Shown: positions 1 through 13,010 of the stretch, in pieces
Numbering within the stretch: position 1 is the first letter of the stretch
How the letters are laid out: every line of letters begins with the position of its first letter
NCBI GenBank assembly: GCA_026545765.1
Contig: JAIFAC010000282.1
Coordinates: 1-64,000 of the forward strand
Direction of reading: 5' to 3'
DNA: 64,000 bases
Origin: Plantago major
Taxonomy: Eukaryota; Streptophyta; Magnoliopsida; Lamiales; Plantaginaceae
The notes under the pieces: model-generated
Seen by the model: only the letters and a program-made list of their open reading frames with translations
Told to the model about the DNA's origin: nothing
Databases searched by the model: none
Program-made: the position numbers and the translations under genes

Positions 1-585
1 GTGTTAAGTGACTCTTGTTCAAGAAGAAGCTGGGTATTACATAATCGTGGGCTATTAATCTACCAATCTAACAAACTCTTCTTGAATCAACACCATACAC
101 GGCGTGGAGGCCATGAAGTACTTAGTGTGGAAGATATAAAGGAATATCCAAGAGACATGACATAGGAAGTACTTGATTTGGAAACTAGGAACAACATGAG
201 TTTGAAGTATAGGAAGTACTTGGTGGGGCAGAAGACAACTTCGAATGGAACACTTGGTTGGGAACTGGTGTGAAAAGGAATCGAGATAGGATTGTGGGTG
301 ATTTCGATAACTATCTTAGTGAATTTCTGCGTGCGAGAAGGCGAAGTGGATTAGTTAAAGAGACCGCACGCCAGTCTGCTATAAAAATCGTGTAATTTAC
401 TTTGGCTTAGTTACTTATCGTTCTCTTTATCTGCTAAGTATTTAAACTGATATCTCTTGCGATATTGATTATCACGAGAAAGTGTTCAAAATAAGTTATA
501 TGTATGGGATATACTCCCTATGCTCTGAAAGCTGTTTTGTCGACAAAGTTTAAGAATATTCACCCCCAGTCTTTTACTTTGGAAT
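1..585 (+). repeat. Sirevirus LTR fragment, 3' part, plus orientation (fragment G)
   Basis: This stretch matches the 3' part of the Sirevirus LTRs seen complete further right (compare 29060-29690). Shared landmarks are the 'aagtgactcttg' start, the 'gaagtacttag' repeats, the 'acacttggttgggaac' hairpin arm and the terminal 'cacccccagtcttttacttt'. It is much more diverged than A or B, lacks the final CCAACA and is not followed by a recognisable primer binding site, so it is an old fragment. The right boundary near 585 is where sequence in the opposite orientation begins. Confidence 0.7.
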
Positions 586-1072
586 TGTTGGGCAAGCCTT
601 CAGTTTCCAAAACCTACAGTACTTCCTACCGATAATCTTGGAATTTGGTGTGGTTTACAAACTAAAATACTTCGTATATATCACGCGTGTTGGTGTCATC
701 TCAGATAGTTTGTGGATGACTCTTTATAACTTACCCGATGTTTGAAGCTACTATAGAATCAAGATTACTTAGCCATACACTTCCACCAATGTATGGTCAC
801 TTGACTATTTCTTGACCAATTTGATCTATGTTAAATGTTCTAGAGAATGAATCTCAAATACTTGATCTTTGATTCGACTCCTTTCTGAGATAGCAATGAT
901 GCTTGTTAAGAGAATCGGACACTTTAGAACTTGTATACTACTTAGAGTTCTAGAGATTTAGTGGCAACCGCATGAGCTAGAAGGTAAGTAGTGAAGAAGC
1001 TTTGTATATGAGGAGATCACTTGAAGATATTCGGGTAAGTTGAGAGAAATTAAGGATTCGTGTATAGGTTTT
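586..1072 (-). repeat. Element C 3' LTR, left piece (Sirevirus, minus)
   Basis: Read on the minus strand this matches the middle and 3' part of the Sirevirus LTR. For example 825-960 is the reverse complement of the block around 28925-29045 (the 'gtagcac..gttctaagtgtcctgatcc' region). It is degenerate. The LTR continues at 26726 on the far side of element E: the left piece holds the later LTR segment and the right piece the earlier one, as expected for one LTR split by an insertion. The outer end (TGTTGG at 586) is tentative. Confidence 0.65.
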
Positions 1073-2314
1073 TGTAAGCTCAAATATATACTCATGAAAA
1101 GCAATTAGAGGCATTAATTAGTACAGCAATTGCCGGTGAAGTGACTTCATTGATCGATCTCTAAGGAATTAATCAAAAGCTAATATGGCGGTGAAATGTA
1201 AAGCAATGATCACTTACCGCTGATAATAAGTTTTGATTGATGGTTTTTAATATACTTCTAACTAGATTGACTAAAAGCTAAGATCACGATTAACAATGCA
1301 GAGAAAGATGAATCTGTTAGTAGTAAAAGATCAATTATGCTAATTGAACTAAAGGACACCACTCATATTTGTCTGATTTGTTGTATATTAAATCAATCAA
1401 TTTCGAGTTCAACCAATTGTTCTTAGAATATATTATCTTTGGAGAAATGGTGGTGATAATTAGACAATCCTGATCATAAACATGAACAATTTGAATTTAA
1501 TACGGACTTATCAGATTGAAGGTTTTCACAAGATTTTTATCTGAGACTAACCTATATGGTGATTTGACAAACCCTAGAGGCGAGATATGCATAATCTTCA
1601 CATACTCACACGTATTCAAAGGGTGTTTAGCTACTTTCATAATAGATAATGGCATCAGATTCATGAAGTAATAATCATCTGAAACATAGATGATAAACTC
1701 ACATGCAATAACAAACAATTCAATAGATAAAGATGAAGAGCAATTAAGAAGAAAGTAATGAGAGAATTCAATACCACCAATAATCACCGATGAGTAAAAT
1801 CAATGAATAATCAAGCTCAGGATGTCTCAATGTAGACTCTCTTCCAAAAACTAAGTTAAAAGTATATCGAGAAAATAAATTCCTACAAACTAATGTCGGA
1901 AAACAAATTAAAAGGTACTGCAAAGCGTCTCATGCTGCTTGTAATGAGCACCCAATTCTCTCCATGCAAGCTTCCTTTTTATCGAATTATATATCCATTT
2001 CATAAATTCACTTGGCGTGATTAGATCACTGCCCATTGGTGACACCTTCCTTCAAAAGCTTTGAGGAGCCAATGCATAAATCTGTGGCTTGTGGCGAGAG
2101 CCTTCTGCCATAATATATATAGCCACGCACATAAAATTTTATTTAACGCTGGTAAGGATTTCGTTCAAAAGACTAAAAAGACATAAATTCCTACAAAATG
2201 TAAACAAAACATCAAAGCGTAGCGAACTAAATGAACTATAAAACTAAAGACAAAGACTCACAAAGACCGCTAAAGGACCCGGTTAATTGAGGGCGTTAGA
2301 ATTTTGTCTCATCA
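1073..2314 (-). repeat. Element E 3' LTR (1.24 kb)
   Basis: It starts TGTAAGCTCAAAT and ends GTCTCATCA on the plus strand. Both ends match the right-hand LTR of E at 26423 (TGATAAGCTCAAATT) and 26725 (GTCTCATCA), and the LTRs of T. The right LTR of E is only 303 bp, so this is the fuller copy. No gene is seen in it; the short open frames are unsupported. Confidence 0.85.
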
Positions 2315-3699
2315 AAATCTCAAGCCACAACCTTTGCTCGTCCTCGAGCAAACTACACCTAAACACACTGAACTCCAAACCATGTGAGCAAATACAAGTG
2401 TTAAAAATCCAAGTAATCGAATCTACCATTGAAAGCATTAAGTCCACCAAATGTAAATGTTTTGTTCTCAAGTAACCTTGGCAGAGAAGTGCACAGATAA
2501 TTCCAAAAAAAATGTTTCTCAAACAAATAACTCTTAAGTACAACCGCTAGTCCCTCCACAGAATAATATGCAATCTCTACTCTCTTTGGAAGTGTCCGAT
2601 AGGGTTAGTCGCTCAAAAAGTAAAGCGAAGGTGACTCGTATCACAAGAATGCCTGAACTATCTTACGCTAATGTTTCGAATCAAATGGAAGGGACTTTTT
2701 TTCTTTCCCAAAAGCGACTTATAGCAAAGTTCAAGACTACATTGTTTCCTTTTTCACTTGCAAATCAAACATAAACCATTATTGCCGATGTCAATGCATA
2801 GCCTCATTGGGCTCTTTTATCTCAATTTTTGTGGTGTACATTTTATCGAATTCGCACTTTTAATGCGTGTCGATTTAGTATACATGCCATCAACACTCCG
2901 GTCATATAGCTTTAAAGGACCCATAGTATATATGTAGTATACGAAACATACCCAACACGACGGTGATCAACTAAGACCACAGATCCACCGAGATTGAATT
3001 GAGACAACTTTGGAAACAATGACAGACTCGAACACGATCGAGCATATAAAGCTAAAAATTAATCGTAAACATGTAAGCAACTCTTCCCCAAACACATTCT
3101 TTAGAGCAGGGTTTAAAAGTTGAGAACACAGAATTAAAAAGCATGCCGTCGTCATCCCCGAACAAAATGAGTACTGCGTAAGTATGAAAAGGCATAAGTA
3201 ATTAAAAAACTTGCACATCCCAGAATCACACAATACAAATGCGGTACAATATTTTTCATGGCTCGGGCTTCTCACGGCTTTTCGACTAAAGAATTTGGAC
3301 GAACTAGCTATTTGCGAAAAGCAGACCATATTGAATTAACAATGCACTAACTACTTCCGATTACATATCAAACAAAACAAGGGCATTAAGTGGATTTACC
3401 ACTCACAATAGATACTCAAAACTTGGGAAAATAACATGGACACACGAAAGACTCACGAAAATATGAAAAAACACATAGAACACATGCGAGAAACTAAAGA
3501 GCCTCACATTCCCTCCCCGAACGAAACTCGAGCATGTCCTCAAGCTAAGAGAGGAAAGATAAAAGGGATCGAAAGTGTCTTGCACATGAAATCTGTTTAG
3601 AGTCATGTCCGGACTCGGAGGATTCGACCACTTTTTCCTCGCTCAATGTACCCTTGAAAGTATGGTTTAACTCGCTACCCATTGACCTTGAAGGTGGAA
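2315..3699 (-). other. Element E 3' non-coding region
   Basis: This lies between the integrase end and the 3' LTR, with no convincing open frame. It aligns by eye with 18758-20160 of element T (shared 'cctttgctcgtcctcgagcaaac', 'aagtgtcc..agg', 'ggtatac' and 'cccaacacgac' blocks), so E and T have the same 3' region. Immediately next to the LTR the minus strand is purine-rich (GGCTTGAGATTTTG), the place of a polypurine tract. An Athila envelope-like frame could once have been here, but none is visible. Confidence 0.7.
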
Positions 3700-4343
3700 C
3701 CGTCGGAATTCAAGGTTTGATAGCACCATGGTGCCACATGAATATCGTGTATGGTCCATCCCAGCCGAGCGCAACTTTCACGGAAATAGTTTAAGGCGAG
3801 TTAAAACCAAAACTTTCATACAGGTGCAAGTCCTTGCGGATTATCCCTTGTCATGATACTCTTTTGTCCTCTGCTTGTAAATCTTTGCATTCTCAAAGGC
3901 AGTATGGCGGAGTTCTTCGACTCGGAGATCTGCAACAATCTTTCTTCCCGTTGCTGCATATCGAGATTTAGCTCCTGGCCCATGCCCTTTGTGCTCCAAC
4001 TCCACGGGAAGATGACAAGCTTTGCCATAAACCAACCGTAGGGGATTGTACCGATAACGGTCTTGTAACATGTTACAGTAAGCCCACGGTGCATCATCTA
4101 ACGATTGACCAATCCTTACGATTTGGTTTCACGACCCTTGTGAGAATGCTCTTGACTTGCATATTGTCTTTCACTTGACCAGTTTGTGGATGGTGCGTTG
4201 TGACACGGTGTTGCACTCCATACTTCACAAGCATGTTCGCAAATGAGCAGTTAATAAAATGAGATCCTGATGTAGGTGTACCAAACTGCTGAAAATATTC
4301 TTTGAAGAAGAGAGCACAACTTTGGAATCGTTAGTTACGGTGG
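3700..4343 (-). pseudogene. Element E integrase, C-terminal half (broken)
   Basis: Minus-strand frames encode the end of an Athila-type integrase. They include a GQV segment preceded by a histidine-rich HHPQTS block (about 4150-4200), then RLVYGKACHLPVELEHK (about 3980-4030), then a helix-rich tail with ENAKIYKQRTK. Integrase joins element cDNA to host DNA. Several frameshifts separate the pieces. The upstream half lies at 16173-16780 across the F array; the reading frame meets exactly if F and one copy of CGGTGG are removed. It is a pseudogene both by its indels and by the insertion. Confidence 0.8.
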
Positions 4344-6668
4344 TATGCCCGACTTTTAAGTTTTTAAAAGGAGTAAATTTGATCGAGGCGTCGGCAAAAC
4401 AGGAAACGTTTAGTGACACATGGAAGTTCTGAAAACCTTTAGTTCGCGATTCTTTGGAATAAAAATCCCAAATCAACTACACACTTAGTTTGTTGAGTTT
4501 ATCGGTTGTTCATTCTTAGCGCCATCTCACCTCAAGGAAAGGAATAAAACAAGTGTGAGAAAACCTCAATGAGTGTTTAAAGATTTTCGGGTGAACTTTT
4601 CATAAAATCATAACAATGAAAATCAAAAACATAAAATCCAATATACTTTCAATAACGTATACTTTTAAGAAAAACCATTACTTCATGCCCCTCCTTATAA
4701 CCCCACAGTAAAACAGGCCTTATCTCTCCCTGATAGTCGATCAAACTATTGAAGGACCACCTTGCCATGCAGTCGGTGAAATTCTGACCAACTAAATCGG
4801 TGGCTTCTTTCACTCGATTTAAAGGAATGGGCAAAGGAAAGCAACAAATAGCTCTGCGACAATGACCACCAAACTATATGCCAATTAACTTTGAACGAAG
4901 CGTCGTATCTTTCTTGAGCCGTCAATCAAAACAAAATAACAATCATGTATAAAAAAATATATATTTTTTCAAAATCAATGGAAGCATGCTAAAACTAGTT
5001 AAATGATTTGGTTAATATGCAATAGAAACGTGCATTTTGGAAACTATGCATTACTTATATATAAGTTGAAAACATATTAAAATACCTTCGGGTTTTGAAA
5101 ATAATACATATATAGTTTTGTAGAATACTCACATTTGAAGGTTAGGAAGAGCAAGAACCATGAAAGTACTTGCAAGAAGAACAAGCTACAAACTTGAAAG
5201 AAAAAGACAATAGTACTTGAAGATTTTTGGGAGTAAAATATTCAGAATTTTGTGGTAAAATTGGCTTCAAGAATGGGGTATTTATAGAATTGGATTGAGT
5301 GAAAATGAAAGGATTGAAGAGTTAAAAGAAATGGCAATTTAAATGGCTTAAATTGCACTTAAAACTCATTTTAAAACTAACAATAAAGGTGCAAAATTAA
5401 GAGAGACCTTTCACATTTTTTTCCAAACATTTAAATACAATAACTAATGAAAAATTATCAGATTATCCTGGGGAAAAATTCAAAAATGTTTTTGTATCAC
5501 ATAGGGTTAATTGTACAGAAAAATAAAATCTGACACACAAAAAATGCAACACTTGGAACAATTAAATTACACTCACAATTAGACATGTATATGTAACAAT
5601 TAAACTCAAAATATTGAACATGCCTATGTAATATTTAACTTACAATTAGACATGCATAAGTAACATAAAGAAAGCGAAAAGAAAATCGAGCGTTGATCGA
5701 AACATAGTGAAACATAGCATGTAACATTCGACATTCTGACAGACCTTTAAATAAGTAACATGAAAAGAAATAAAATATTTTATTCATTAAAGAAGCATCA
5801 AGTTTCCAAACTCTTCTATTTTAAAATATATGAATATAAAATAACACTTTAATTTCTAAACATTAAGAGAGCCACACATATAAGAACATGCATTTAAATT
5901 AAATAATTAAAAGTAACTCTTCACATTTTAAACGATCAAGAACACATATAGTTAGCTTTGTATTGAATTAGTTAATTAAAAGGAAGACTCTTCACATAAA
6001 TCATCAATAAAGCACATACATAAAGACTTGTATTCATTAGAGAATTAACACTTCACATTATTCATCAATAAAGCACATACATAAAGACTTACATTTAAAT
6101 AAGATAATTAAAAAGACTCTTAGACTTCTTCTAACTTAACTACTATTAATATAACATATAATGAACTCACATGAATTTAATTGAAGTTAATCTTTAAATC
6201 TAACCAAGCCATACAAATAATGACATACATTAAAATACATAATTAAAATGACACTCTTCACGTTCTAAATCATTGAAAGCAAACAAATAAAGTATTGAAT
6301 TAAGCTAGACAATTAAAAAGAAGTTTTGGCACATTAATCATTCATAAAGATAAAGTTAAGAGATGACTATCAAATTATTTTCAAATAATTACACCAACAA
6401 ATTAAAGGATAAAATAATCAGATTTTTAAGTAGGAAAAATACACCGAAAATAATTTCTCTTCTTTAAAGAAAGTACAAAATAAATAACCACGCATCTTAC
6501 AAGCGGCAGCTTGGCAAGTTATATTGACTTCTAAAACAAATAATGAGCTTTTAAAACAAACTTCACCAACCTACTAAAATAATTCTAATATGCTTGAGAC
6601 AAATAAAGTACAATAATAAATCATGCAAGGATAAAAAGTACTAAGATGCACAAAATCAGGGTGTCACA
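4344..6668 (-). repeat. F LTR 1
   Basis: It runs from TATGCCCGAC at the insertion border to GGTGTCACA at 6660-6668. The left half (for example 5140-5200, 'gaaggttaggaagagcaag') resembles LTR 4; the right half from about 5380 is nearly identical to LTR 2. It is slightly shorter than the other copies. Confidence 0.8.
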
Positions 6669-7373
6669 CTCACCTCCTTGATAATTTGGTCCCCAAATTC
6701 AAACCGCTAAAGCAATTTTCGACATAAGAAAAAGTTTTGGAAAGAATTGAAGTTTTCCATGCAAACAACACATTGAGCGAAACTACAAAACAAAAAAATA
6801 TTTTAAACTTCGTTTTTTTAGAGAAGCGAAAGGTAGTCGAACGTCGATAGAAACATCAAAAACACTTGCAAAGTTACTGCCTACCTTTCATACATAAACA
6901 AGAAAAACGAAACCAACATAAGAAATCATATTGCAAGTCCATGCACACTACCAAAATAACCAGAATCTTAACTATTCAAATAACATAAATTGAACGATAA
7001 GTAAACAAATAAAAATAATTAGTAAACAAAAAATTGTGAAAAACAAGTTCAATTTTTGTACATTACAATTAAAGTTTTGAACAAAAGAGACAAGCAATAT
7101 CAAAATTGAAAAAGTTCAATTCTATGTTTTTTATGACTTTAAAAAAATGATCATTAAAATTAAAATTTGTTGTGGATTAGATAAAAAAAAATCGACTCAC
7201 ACAGAAGGAAAAAAAGAATAAAAAGAAAGTCAAGTAAGAATGTAAGAAAAGGTACTTCGGAAATGCGTAAAGAATGTTCAGCGGCAACTCGACCAAACTT
7301 CTCACTCAAAATTTTCCCAAAGTCCAAGACCTATCACAGCAGCCTAAAAAACAAGCTGAGGCTCGATACCATT
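6669..7373 (-). other. F internal region 1 (non-coding)
   Basis: This 705 bp region lies between two LTRs. A minus-strand purine tract abuts the LTR start (ctcacctcctt at 6669-6679 on plus), and a damaged PBS is at 7362-7371 ('ctcgatacca' where the third unit has 'ctctgatacca'). No open frame matches a known protein. A patch at about 7090-7190 differs from the other two internal regions. Confidence 0.75.
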
Positions 7374-9844
7374 TATAGCCCGACTTTTAGGTTTTTAAAA
7401 GGAGTAAATTTCGGGGACGTCGGAAAAGCAGGCGAAGCGTTTAATGACACATGGGAGATTCTGAGAAAACCTTTAGTTCGATTCTTTGGAAAAAATATAT
7501 ATTTTATTCAGCAAATAAAAGCACAAGATTTCAACATTCTTGTCTTGAAAGATACACAATATAAGGAAATGACATGAGTTTTGAAAAGACAATAAGACAT
7601 TATTTTCATTGACAAAAATCTCAAATCAACTACACACTTAGTTTGTTGAGTTTATCGGTTGTTCATTCTTAGCGCCATCTCACCTACAAGGAAGGAATAA
7701 AAACAAGTGTGAGAAAAACCTCAATGAGTGTTTAAAGATTTTCGGGTGAACTTTTCATTAAAATCATAAAAATGAAAATAAAAAACTTAAAATCCAATAT
7801 ACTTTCAATAACGTATACTTTTCAGAAAAAACATTATTTCATGCCGCTCGTTATAACCCTACAGTAAAACAGGCCTCATGTCTCCCTGATAGTCGATCAA
7901 ACTATCCATTCAGGACCACGCCACATGTACGGTGAAATTCTACGACCCAACTATATCAGTGAAGGCTTCTTTCACTCGATTTAAAGGGAATGGGCAAAGG
8001 AAACCGACAAGTAGCTCGTCAGACACAACTGACCAAACTACAAGCCAATTAACCTGAACCAAACGTACGTATCTTTCTTGAACCGTCAATCAAAAAAAAA
8101 AAATAACAATCATGTATATAAAAAATATATATATCTTTCAAAATCAGCGGAAGAATGTTAAAACTCGTTCGTGATTTAGTTTTTATGCAATAGAACGTGC
8201 ATTTTGGAAACCATGCATTACTTATATATAAGTTGAAAACATATTAAAATACCTTTCAGGTTTTGAAAATAATACATATATAGTTTTGTAGAACACTCAC
8301 ATTTGAATGTTAGCAAGAGCTAGAACCATGAAAGTACTTGCATGAAGAACAAGCTACAAACTTGAAAGAAAAAGACAATAGTACTTGAAGATTTTTGGGA
8401 GTAAAATATTCTGAATTTTTGTGAGTAAAATTGGCTGCAAGAATGGGGTATTTATAGGGTGGATTGAGTGAAAATGAAAGGATTGAAGAGTTAAAAAATA
8501 AATGGCAATTTAAATGGCTTAAATTGCACTTAAAACTCATTTTAAAACTAACAATAAAGGTGCAAAATTAAGAGAGACCTTTCACATTTTTTTCCAAACA
8601 TTTAAATACAATAACTAATGAAAAATTATCAGATTATCCTGGGGAAAAATTCAAAAATGTTTTTGTATCACATAGGGTTAATTGTACAGAAAAATAAAAT
8701 CTGACACACAAAAAATGCAACACTTGGAACAATTAAATTAAACGCACAATTAGACATGTATATGTAACAATTAAACTCAAAATATTGAACATGCCTATGT
8801 AATATTTAACTTACAATTAGACATGCATAAGTAACATAAAAGAGAAACGAAAAGAAAATCAGAACGTTGATCGAAACATAGCTGAAACATAGCATGTAAC
8901 ATTCGACATTACAAGCGACCTTTCGTACCGTAACATGAAAAGAAATAAAAATATTTTATTCATTAAAGAAACATCAAGTTTCCAAACTCTTCTATTTTAA
9001 AATATATGAATATAAAATAACACTTTAATTTCTAAACATTAAGAGAGCCACACACATATAAGAACATGCATTTAAATTAAATAATTAAAAAGTAACTCTT
9101 CACATTTTAAATCAATCAAAGAACACATATAATTAGCCCGTATTGAATTAGTTAATTAAAAGGAAGACTCTTCACATAAATCATCAATAAAGCACATACA
9201 TAAAGACTTGTATTCATTAGAGAATTAACACTTCACATTATTCATCAATAAAGCACATACATAAAGACTTACATTTAAATAAGATAATTAAAAAGACTCT
9301 TAGACTTCTTCTAACTTAACTACTATTAATATAACATATAATGAACTCACATGAATTTAATTGAAGTTAATCTTTAAATCTAACCAAGCCATACAAATAA
9401 TGACATACATTAAAATACATAATTAAAATGACACTCTTCACGTTCTAAATCATTGAAAGCAAACAAATAAAGTATTGAATTAAGCTAGACAATTAAAAAG
9501 AAGTTTTGGCACATTAATCATTCATAAAGATAAAGTTAAGAGATGACTATCAAATTATTTTCAAATAATTACACCAACAAATTAAAGGATAAAATAATCA
9601 GATTTTTAAGTAGGAAAAATACACCAAAAATAATTTCTCTTCTTTAAAGAAAGTACAAAATAAATAACCACGCATCTTACAAACTGGCAAGTTATATTGA
9701 CTTCTAAAACAAATAATGAGCTTTTAAAACAAACTTCACCAACCTACTAAAATAATTCTAATATGCTTCGAGACAAATAAAGTAACAATAATAAATCATG
9801 CAAGGATAAAAAGTACTAAGGTACGTCAAAATGCAGGTGTCACA
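7374..9844 (-). repeat. F LTR 2
   Basis: This is a 2471 bp copy beginning TATAGCCCGAC and ending GGTGTCACA. Its left half is nearly identical to LTR 3 and its right half to LTR 1. It carries a minus-strand TATA box at 8449-8456. Confidence 0.8.
8449..8456 (-). promoter_or_regulatory. TATA box of F LTR 2
   Basis: TATAAATA lies in a GC-richer context on the minus strand, about 1.4 kb inside the LTR from its minus-strand start. The same box is at 5279-5286, 11626-11633 and 14781-14788 in the other LTRs. It probably sets the start of the element RNA. Confidence 0.6.
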
Positions 9845-10549
9845 CACCCTCCTTCAATAATTTGGTCCCCAAATTCAAACCGCTAAAGCAATTTTCGACA
9901 TAAGAAAAAGTTTTGGAAAGAATTGAAGTTTTCCATGCAAACAACACATTGAACAGGAAACTACAAAACAAAAAAAAATATTTTAAACTTCGTTTTTTTT
10001 TAGAGAAACGAAAGGTAGTCGGAACGTCGATAGAAACATCAAAAACACTTGCAAAGTTCGCCTACCTTTCATACATAAACAAGAAAAACGAAACCAACAT
10101 AAGAAATCATATTGCAAGTCCATGCACACTACCAAAATAACCAGAATCTTAACTATTCAAATAACATAAATTGAACGATAAGTAAACAAATAAAAATAAT
10201 TAGTAAACAAAAAATTGTGAAAAACAAGTTCAATTTTTGTACATTACAATTAAAGTTTTGAACAAAAGAGACAAGCAAGATCAAAAATGCAAAAGGTCAA
10301 TTCTAAGTGTTTGATGACTTTAAAACAATGATCATTAAAATGAAAAGTAGTTGAGGAGTAGAGAAAAAAAAATCGACTCACACAGAAGGAAAAAAAGAAT
10401 AAAAAGAAAGTCAAGTAAGAATGTAAGAAAAGGTACTTGAATCGTAAAGAATGTTCAGCGGCAACTCGGCAAACTTCTCCTCAAAATTTTCCCAAAGTCG
10501 AAGACCCTATCTGGCTTAGCCTAAAAACAAAGCGAGGCTCGATACCATT
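9845..10549 (-). other. F internal region 2 (non-coding)
   Basis: This 705 bp region has the same structure as internal region 1 (purine tract next to the LTR, PBS remnant 'ctcgatacca' at its right end). No coding potential is recognised. Confidence 0.75.
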
Positions 10550-13010
10550 TATAGCCGACTTTTAGGTTTTTAAAAGGAGTAAATTTGATCGGACGTCGGG
10601 CAAAACAGGCGAAGCGTTTAATGACACATGGGAGATTCTGAGAAAACCTTTAGATTCATGATTCTTTGGAAAAAATATATATTTTATTCAGCAAATAAAA
10701 GCACAAGATTTCAACATTCTTGTCTTGAAAGATACACAATATAACGAAATGACATGAGTTTTGAAAAAGACAATAAGACATTATTTTCATTGACAAAATC
10801 TCAAATCAACTACACACTTAGTTTGTTGAGTTTATCGGTTGTTCATTCTTAGCCATCTCACCTACAAGGAAGGAATAAAAACAAGTGTGAGAAAAACCTC
10901 AATGAGTGTTTAAAGATTTTCGGGTGAACTTTTCATTAAAATCATAAAAATGAAAATAAAAAACTTAAAATCCAATATACTTTCAATAACGTATACTTTT
11001 CAGAAAAAACATTATTTCATGCCGCTCGTTATAACCCTACAGTAAAACAGGCCTCATGTCTCCCTGATAGTCGATCAAACTATCCATTCAGGACCCTGCC
11101 ATGAATGCAGGGTGAAATTCTCGACCAACTATATCGGTGAAACTTCTTTCACTCGATTTAAAGGGAATGGGCAAAGGAAACCGACAAGTAGCTCGTCAGA
11201 CACAACTGACCAAACTACAAGCCAATTAACCTGAACCAAACGTACGTATCTTTCTTGAACCGTCAATCAAAAAAAAAAAATAACAATCATGTATATAAAA
11301 AATATATATATCTTTCAAAATCAGCGGAAGAATGTTAAAACTCGTTCGTGATTTAGTTTTTATGCAATAGAACGTGCATTTTGGAAACCATGCATTACTT
11401 ATATATAAGTTGAAAACATATTAAAATACCTTTCAGGTTTTGAAAATAATACATATATAGTTTTGTAGAACACTCACATTTGAATGTTAGCAAGAGCTAG
11501 AACCATGAAAGTACTTGCATGAAGAACAAGCTACAAACTTGAAAGAAAAAGACAATAGTACTTGAAGATTTTTGGGAGTAAAATATTCTGAATTTTTGTG
11601 AGTAAAATTGGCTGCAAGAATGGGGTATTTATAGGGTGGATTGAGTGAAAATGAAAGGATTGAAGAGTTAAAAAATAAATGGCAATTTAAATGGCTTAAA
11701 TTGCACTTAAAACTCATTTTAAAACTAACAATAAAGGTGCAAAATTAAGAGATTCCTTTCACATTTTTTTCCAAACATTTATATACAATAACTAATGAAA
11801 AATTATCAGATTATCCTGGGGAAAAATTCAAAAATGTTTTTGTATCACATAGGGTTAATTATGCGAAAAAATAAAATCGACACAAAAAATGCAACACTTG
11901 GAACAATTAAATTAAACGCACAATTAGACATGTATATGTAACAATTAAACTCAAAATATTGAACATGCCTATGTAATATTTAACTTACAATTAGACATGC
12001 ATAAGTAACATAAAGAAAGCGAAAAGAAAATCGAGCGTTGATCGAAACATAAATGAAACATAGCATGTAACATTCGACATTACAAGCGACCTTTAAATGC
12101 CGTAACATGAAAAGAAATAAAAATATTTTATTCATTAAAGAAACATCAAGTTTCAAACTCTTCTATTTTAAAATATATGAATATAAAATAACACTTTAAT
12201 TTCTAAACATTAAGAGAGCCACACATATAAGAACATGCATTTAAATTAAATAATTAAAAAGTAACTCTTCACATTTTAAATCAATCAAAGAACACATATA
12301 ATTAGCCCGTATTGAATTAGTTAATTAAAAGGAAGACTCTTCACATAAATCATCAATAAAGCACATACATAAAGACTTGTATTCATTAGAGAATTAACAC
12401 TTCACATATTCATCAATAAAGCACATACATAAAGACTTACATTTAAATAAGATAATTAAAAAGACTCTTAGACTTCTTCTAACTTAACTACTATTAATAT
12501 AACATATAATGAACTCACATGAATTTAATTGAAGTTAATATTTAAATCTAACCAAGCCATAAAAATAATGACATACATTAAAATACATAATTAAAATGAC
12601 ACTCTTCACGTTCTACATCATTGAAAGCAAACAAATAAAGTATTGACTTAAGCTAGACAATTAAAAAGAAGTCTTGACACATTAATCATTCATAAAGATA
12701 AATTTAAGAGATGACTATCAAATTATTTTCAAATAATTACACCAACAAATTAAAGGATAAAATAATCAGATTTTTAAGTAGGAAAAATACACCAAAAATA
12801 ATTTCTCTTCTTTAAAGAAAGTACAAAATAATTAACCACGCATATTACAAACTGACAAGTTATATTGACTTCTAAAACAAATAATGAGCTTTTAAAACAA
12901 ACCTCACCAACATACTAAAATAATTCTAATATGCTTCGAGACAAATAAAGTAACAATAATAAATCATGCAAGGATAAAAAGTACTAAGGTACGTCAAAAT
13001 CAAAATCACA
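10550..13010 (-). repeat. F LTR 3
   Basis: This is a 2461 bp copy. The left half matches LTR 2; the right half has its own changes, several shared with LTR 4 (for example 'gataaatttaag' near 12700). The terminal GGTG is altered (reads 'caaaatcaca'). Confidence 0.8.

Noticed and set aside
1497-1787. A 96-codon minus-strand frame
   Set aside because: Inside the E 3' LTR; no domain, no counterpart kept open in the T LTRs.
7263-7577. A 104-codon plus-strand frame crossing internal region 1 and LTR 2 of F
   Set aside because: It crosses the PBS/LTR border on the opposite strand of the element and is not open in the other units.
8310-8540. A 76-codon minus-strand frame repeated at 11487-11717 and 14642-14872
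   Set aside because: It lies in the F LTR and runs across the TATA box at 8449-8456; the repetition is due to the LTR array. LTR 1 lacks the intact frame. No sign of a protein.
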